From a virus: a stretch of 41,156 nt of DNA. The notes below the pieces were generated by a model, which ran no database searches, was not told the DNA's origin, and saw only the letters and a list, made by a program, of their open reading frames with translations. Both the position numbers and the translations under genes were made by a program. The DNA is taken from positions 1-41,156 of IMG/VR virus record IMGVR_UViG_3300047320_000119, one strand, 5' to 3'. This document shows, piece by piece, positions 39,315 through 41,156 of the stretch (position 1 is its first letter; each line of letters begins with the position of its first letter).

Positions 39315-39509
39315 TTACTGCGTGCGGGCTGCGACGGTGAGCTCGAGAACGCGGAACGCATGCTCAGGAATCACCTGCTTGCGCGCGTTGTCGCTGCGCC
39401 AGATGCGGACCGTCTGATTGCTGCGGCCGAGGATTTCCGACACGTCAGCGATGCTCAGCTGTTTGTCGGCCATGAATGTGAGCAGGCGCTCTGTGCTGGG
39501 GTGAATCAT
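39315..39509 (-). CDS. Small HTH regulator, paralog 1
   Basis: A 64-aa protein with start ATG at 39509 after CCGGAG. A helix-turn-helix spans about 15-40 (LSIADVSEILGRSNQTVRIW), followed by EHAFRVLELTV. It is clearly homologous to the 60-aa protein at 39792-39974. It precedes the primase gene and has its own family-type promoter. It is a candidate Cro/repressor-type switch protein. Confidence 0.75.
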   Translation of the reverse strand: MIHPSTERLLTFMADKQLSIADVSEILGRSNQTVRIWRSDNARKQVIPEHAFRVLELTVAARTQ

Positions 39510-39535
39510 TGATGTTACTCCGGTTGGTAAGGGTT

Positions 39536-39601
39536 CGTATAGTGTGTAATGCGCTGTTTGCATCACACAACGAAGTATAACGTAAAATGCACGTCTGTCG
39601 A
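39536..39601 (-). promoter_or_regulatory. Promoter pair for HTH regulator 1
   Basis: The upstream unit on the minus strand is TCGACA (complement of 39596-39601), 16 bp with CATTTTACG, TATACT (complement of 39574-39579). A second, weaker unit ATGCAA/TATACG (complement of 39558-39563 and 39536-39541) lies nearer the gene. Two promoters in tandem suggest layered control. Confidence 0.6.
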
Positions 39602-39633
39602 GTGTTCAACCGGGGTAACGAGGCATGAAGCGG

Positions 39634-39660
39634 GAAAACTGCCCAGGCCCAGGGCAGTTT
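39634..39660. terminator. Bidirectional hairpin
   Basis: AAAACTGCCC and GGGCAGTTTT form ten perfect pairs around AGGCCCA. It has an A-run on one side and a T-run on the other, so it can end transcription in both directions between the two HTH genes. Confidence 0.75.
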
Positions 39661-39756
39661 TGACGCGTATGACATTTATCTATCGGTGGGCCGCGGATTG
39701 ATAGCCGAAGGCTATGCAGGGCCGTTTGAGCGTAGGAGTGCGAAAGGTACAGGCGT

Positions 39757-39781
39757 AAAAAAACCCCGCGCTGGCGGGGCT
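39757..39781 (-). terminator. Terminator of HTH regulator 2
   Basis: Minus strand: CCCCGC, loop, GCGGGG, T7 (complement of 39757-39781). It lies about 11 bp after the stop. Confidence 0.85.
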
Positions 39782-39791
39782 TCTGAGGATG

Positions 39792-39974
39792 TTACTTGCT
39801 GCGTGACTCGATGGTCAGCTCGAGCACGCGCAGCGCGTCGGCGGGTATGACCTGGTTGTCGCAGCGCCAGATTCGAACCGTCTGCGGCGCGCGGCCCAGG
39901 ATTTCAGCGACATCGGCGACTTCGAGCCGGTGCTGTTCCATCAGTTCGAGCAGGCGCTGCGTGCGTTCGTTCAT
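39792..39974 (-). CDS. Small HTH regulator, paralog 2
   Basis: A 60-aa protein with a helix-turn-helix at about 16-38 (LEVADVAEILGRAPQTVRIW) and the same C-terminal ADALRVLELTI as its paralog. It stands alone between two terminators. Its promoter region carries a perfect 16-bp palindrome, so it may be self-regulated. It is a candidate immunity repressor, though short for one. Confidence 0.75.
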   Translation of the reverse strand: MNERTQRLLELMEQHRLEVADVAEILGRAPQTVRIWRCDNQVIPADALRVLELTIESRSK

Positions 39975-40019
39975 AGTGTTAGTTAACAGAAGTAGTTAAT
40001 AGGTGAGCAGATGTATAGA

Positions 40020-40054
40020 AGTATAACCTAGGCGACGCATTCGCAAGTGCGAAT
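40020..40054 (-). promoter_or_regulatory. Promoter and palindromic operator of HTH regulator 2
   Basis: The palindrome ATTCGCAAGTGCGAAT (40039-40054, arms ATTCGCA/TGCGAAT) overlaps a possible -35 (TTGCGA, minus strand). The -10 TATACT (complement of 40020-40025) is 15 bp away. A bound repressor would cover the -35. Confidence 0.6.
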
Positions 40055-40135
40055 CCAATAGAATTTAGCTATTTGGCCGATAGCCCAAAACTATTGATAA
40101 CTTCTATTATGTCAAATTGGGCAGGCGATGGACGT

Positions 40136-40158
40136 AAAAAAGCCGCCTCGCGGGCGGC
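40136..40158 (-). terminator. Terminator of the 116-aa gene
   Basis: Minus strand: GCCGCC, loop CGCGA, GGCGGC, then T6 (complement of 40136-40158). It is placed about 20 bp after the gene. Confidence 0.85.
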
Positions 40159-40179
40159 CTGGTGTGTGCTTGCTTCGGC

Positions 40180-40530
40180 TTACTCGTCGTCGTCGTCGTG
40201 CGCTACCCGACGGTCGTGAACGTATAGCCCATCGTCGTGCATCGCGTCGTTCATCGCTTGCGGATACGCGTGGTCGTCAACAGAAATCGGCGCGGTGCGT
40301 TCGCGCAGCTGCGCGAACGTGGCTTTGTCGAGGATGCCGTAATTGCGGCACTCACCCTCCGGGCTCACGACCAGCACCAGGTACTCATCGTTGTCGAGCT
40401 GGTACACATCGACACGGTTGCCGCCCATGAGAGTGATATACGGAGTGTGCAGCGCCTCAGTCGCCGTGCGCGATGCTGCATGTGCTTGCTCGAGGGTCCA
40501 CGGGGTGTTGATGTCAAATGTATTAGTCAT
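40180..40530 (-). CDS. Unknown acidic protein, 116 aa
   Basis: A 116-aa acidic protein with its own promoter and terminator. The middle reads as a small beta domain (YITLMGGNRVDVYQLDNDEY, then LVLVVSPEGECRNYGIL), and the C-terminus is rich in Asp and His and ends DDDDE. It is the gene nearest to the GGGACAA array. Acidic DNA-mimic or antirestriction roles are possible but unsupported. Confidence 0.65.
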   Translation of the reverse strand: MTNTFDINTPWTLEQAHAASRTATEALHTPYITLMGGNRVDVYQLDNDEYLVLVVSPEGECRNYGILDKATFAQLRERTAPISVDDHAYPQAMNDAMHDDGLYVHDRRVAHDDDDE

Positions 40531-40582
40531 GTTGTTAAATCCTAAGAGAGAGGTTGTGTTGTCTTCGCTTTGTTTGCATAAC

Positions 40583-40610
40583 AGTATAGCGCGAAGTGCA
40601 GCTATGTTAA
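40583..40610 (-). promoter_or_regulatory. Promoter of the 116-aa gene
   Basis: Minus strand: TTAACA (complement of 40605-40610), a 16-bp spacer with GCACTTCGCGC, TATACT (complement of 40583-40588). A close member of the shared promoter family. Confidence 0.7.
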
Positions 40611-40769
40611 CAGTCGGAGTTAACTATCACAATTGATATTTTCTATCGCCCCGCCGGCTATGGACTATCACGGCATGTCCGTGACCTGGCGGCTGTCGGC
40701 GCGCGCCGGGCATCGCGCTGAGCGTGGAGCTGCAGGTCTTGCCTTCAGTGATGTGCTGGTTCGGAGCTG

Positions 40770-41056
40770 CTCGAGGGACAAGAGGGACAACGGAGGGACA
40801 ACGAAAGGGACAACGTTGTCCCTCGAGAACACCGCTTATTTAAAGGCTCTTTTCCTCAAAAATGGGTCAATAGGGACAAGAGGGACAACGTTATACAAAG
40901 TAGTAATGTATCTATAGAAAACCTATAGGTCCTATAGGATTGCCAGTAGCTTGTCCCTCTTGTCCCTATTGCAGCAATATTTCCAAAAAGAGGCTTCTCT
41001 GCCTCGAGTTTTCGGAGGGACAACGTTGTCCCTCGTTGTCCCTCGTTGTCCCTCGA
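40770..41056. repeat. GGGACAA repeat array with perfect palindromes
   Basis: Thirteen copies of GGGACAA or its complement lie between 40775 and 41052. Forward copies: 40775, 40784, 40795, 40807, 40873, 40882, 41017. Reverse copies: 40816, 40951, 40960, 41026, 41036, 41046. They build an 18-bp palindrome (40806-40823), a 20-bp palindrome GAGGGACAACGTTGTCCCTC (41015-41034) and a 21-bp inverted repeat (40868-40888 with 40951-40971) around an AT-rich core with CCTATAGG twice. It is noncoding. Candidate lytic origin, centromere or operator cluster. Confidence 0.85.
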
Positions 41057-41156
41057 GCGGCTCTGAACTAGCACATTCCTGAAGGCCCACCTATTTCAAA
41101 CTTGCTTTGGCATTTTACATAATAAACACTATACTATTGGTATTGACAAAACCATT
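41030..41156. repeat. Terminal direct repeat, right copy
   Basis: Exact copy of 1-127. It shows that the sequence closes on itself. It carries the last TTGTCCC units of the array and the promoter of the Mor-like activator. Confidence 0.95.

Noticed and set aside
40856-41074. 72-aa open frame inside the GGGACAA array
   Set aside because: The frame arises from the repeat units themselves (SRSRDNEGQRGTT) and has no ribosome site; the region is better read as noncoding repeats.

Overview
The window is a complete circular element written as a linear contig. Bases 41030-41156 repeat bases 1-127 exactly, so the circle is about 41,029 bp and the two ends are the same site. It carries a full set of virion and lysis genes together with a plasmid replication and partition system. 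I see no integrase, transposase or excision module. The best reading is a phage-plasmid: a temperate myovirus whose prophage state is a circular plasmid. High GC, strong G/C third-position codon use and the protein flavour (P2-type tail, Mor-type activator, RepA_C-type initiator) suggest a host in the Burkholderiales (Burkholderia, Paraburkholderia or Caballeronia-like). That is inference; nothing in the window names a host.

Late region, plus strand, 1-24.6 kb. A Mor/C-family activator comes first. Next are a lysis cassette (three small membrane proteins, a SAR-type GH24 endolysin, nested Rz/Rz1), a lambda-type packaging and head module (Nu1-like small terminase, gpA-like large terminase, gpB-like portal, one ORF fusing a prohead protease to an HK97-fold capsid, FII-like and Z-like joining proteins) and a P2-type contractile tail (V, W, J, I, tailspike, H-like fibre, FI, FII, E/E', tape measure, U, X, D). 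Five copies of a 16-bp motif, consensus CTATCTCGCAGGRGGA, sit 31-100 bp before the first gene of successive late modules. They are candidate late control sites for the Mor-like activator. The E gene is an in-frame tandem duplication and has an A_AAT_TTT slippery site that leads into an E'-like -1 frame.

Accessory and early region, 24.6-30.2 kb. A minus-strand operon of small proteins (a four-cysteine protein, an AlpA-like HTH protein and unknowns) diverges from a plus-strand operon. The plus operon holds an SF2 helicase, a small membrane protein, an exported beta-barrel-like protein and a VRR-NUC nuclease.

Plasmid region, 30.2-33.3 kb. RepA is preceded by six direct 16-bp iterons with DnaA boxes. 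Three more iterons lie in inverted orientation next to parB. ParA and a small ParB/ParG-like protein form an operon with an 11-bp-arm inverted repeat upstream of its promoter.

Minus-strand region, 33.3-41.0 kb. This holds a T4 Rnl1-type RNA ligase, a 280-aa protein of unknown function, a primase/VirE-type helicase for lytic replication, two paralogous small HTH regulators, and a 0.28-kb array of 13 GGGACAA units around perfect palindromes. The array is a candidate second origin, centromere or master operator. A shared promoter architecture (TCGACA, 16-bp spacer with TTTCACGC, TATACT) and three copies of a 16-bp palindrome (ATTCGYnnnnRCGAAT) tie the early and lysogeny transcription units together.
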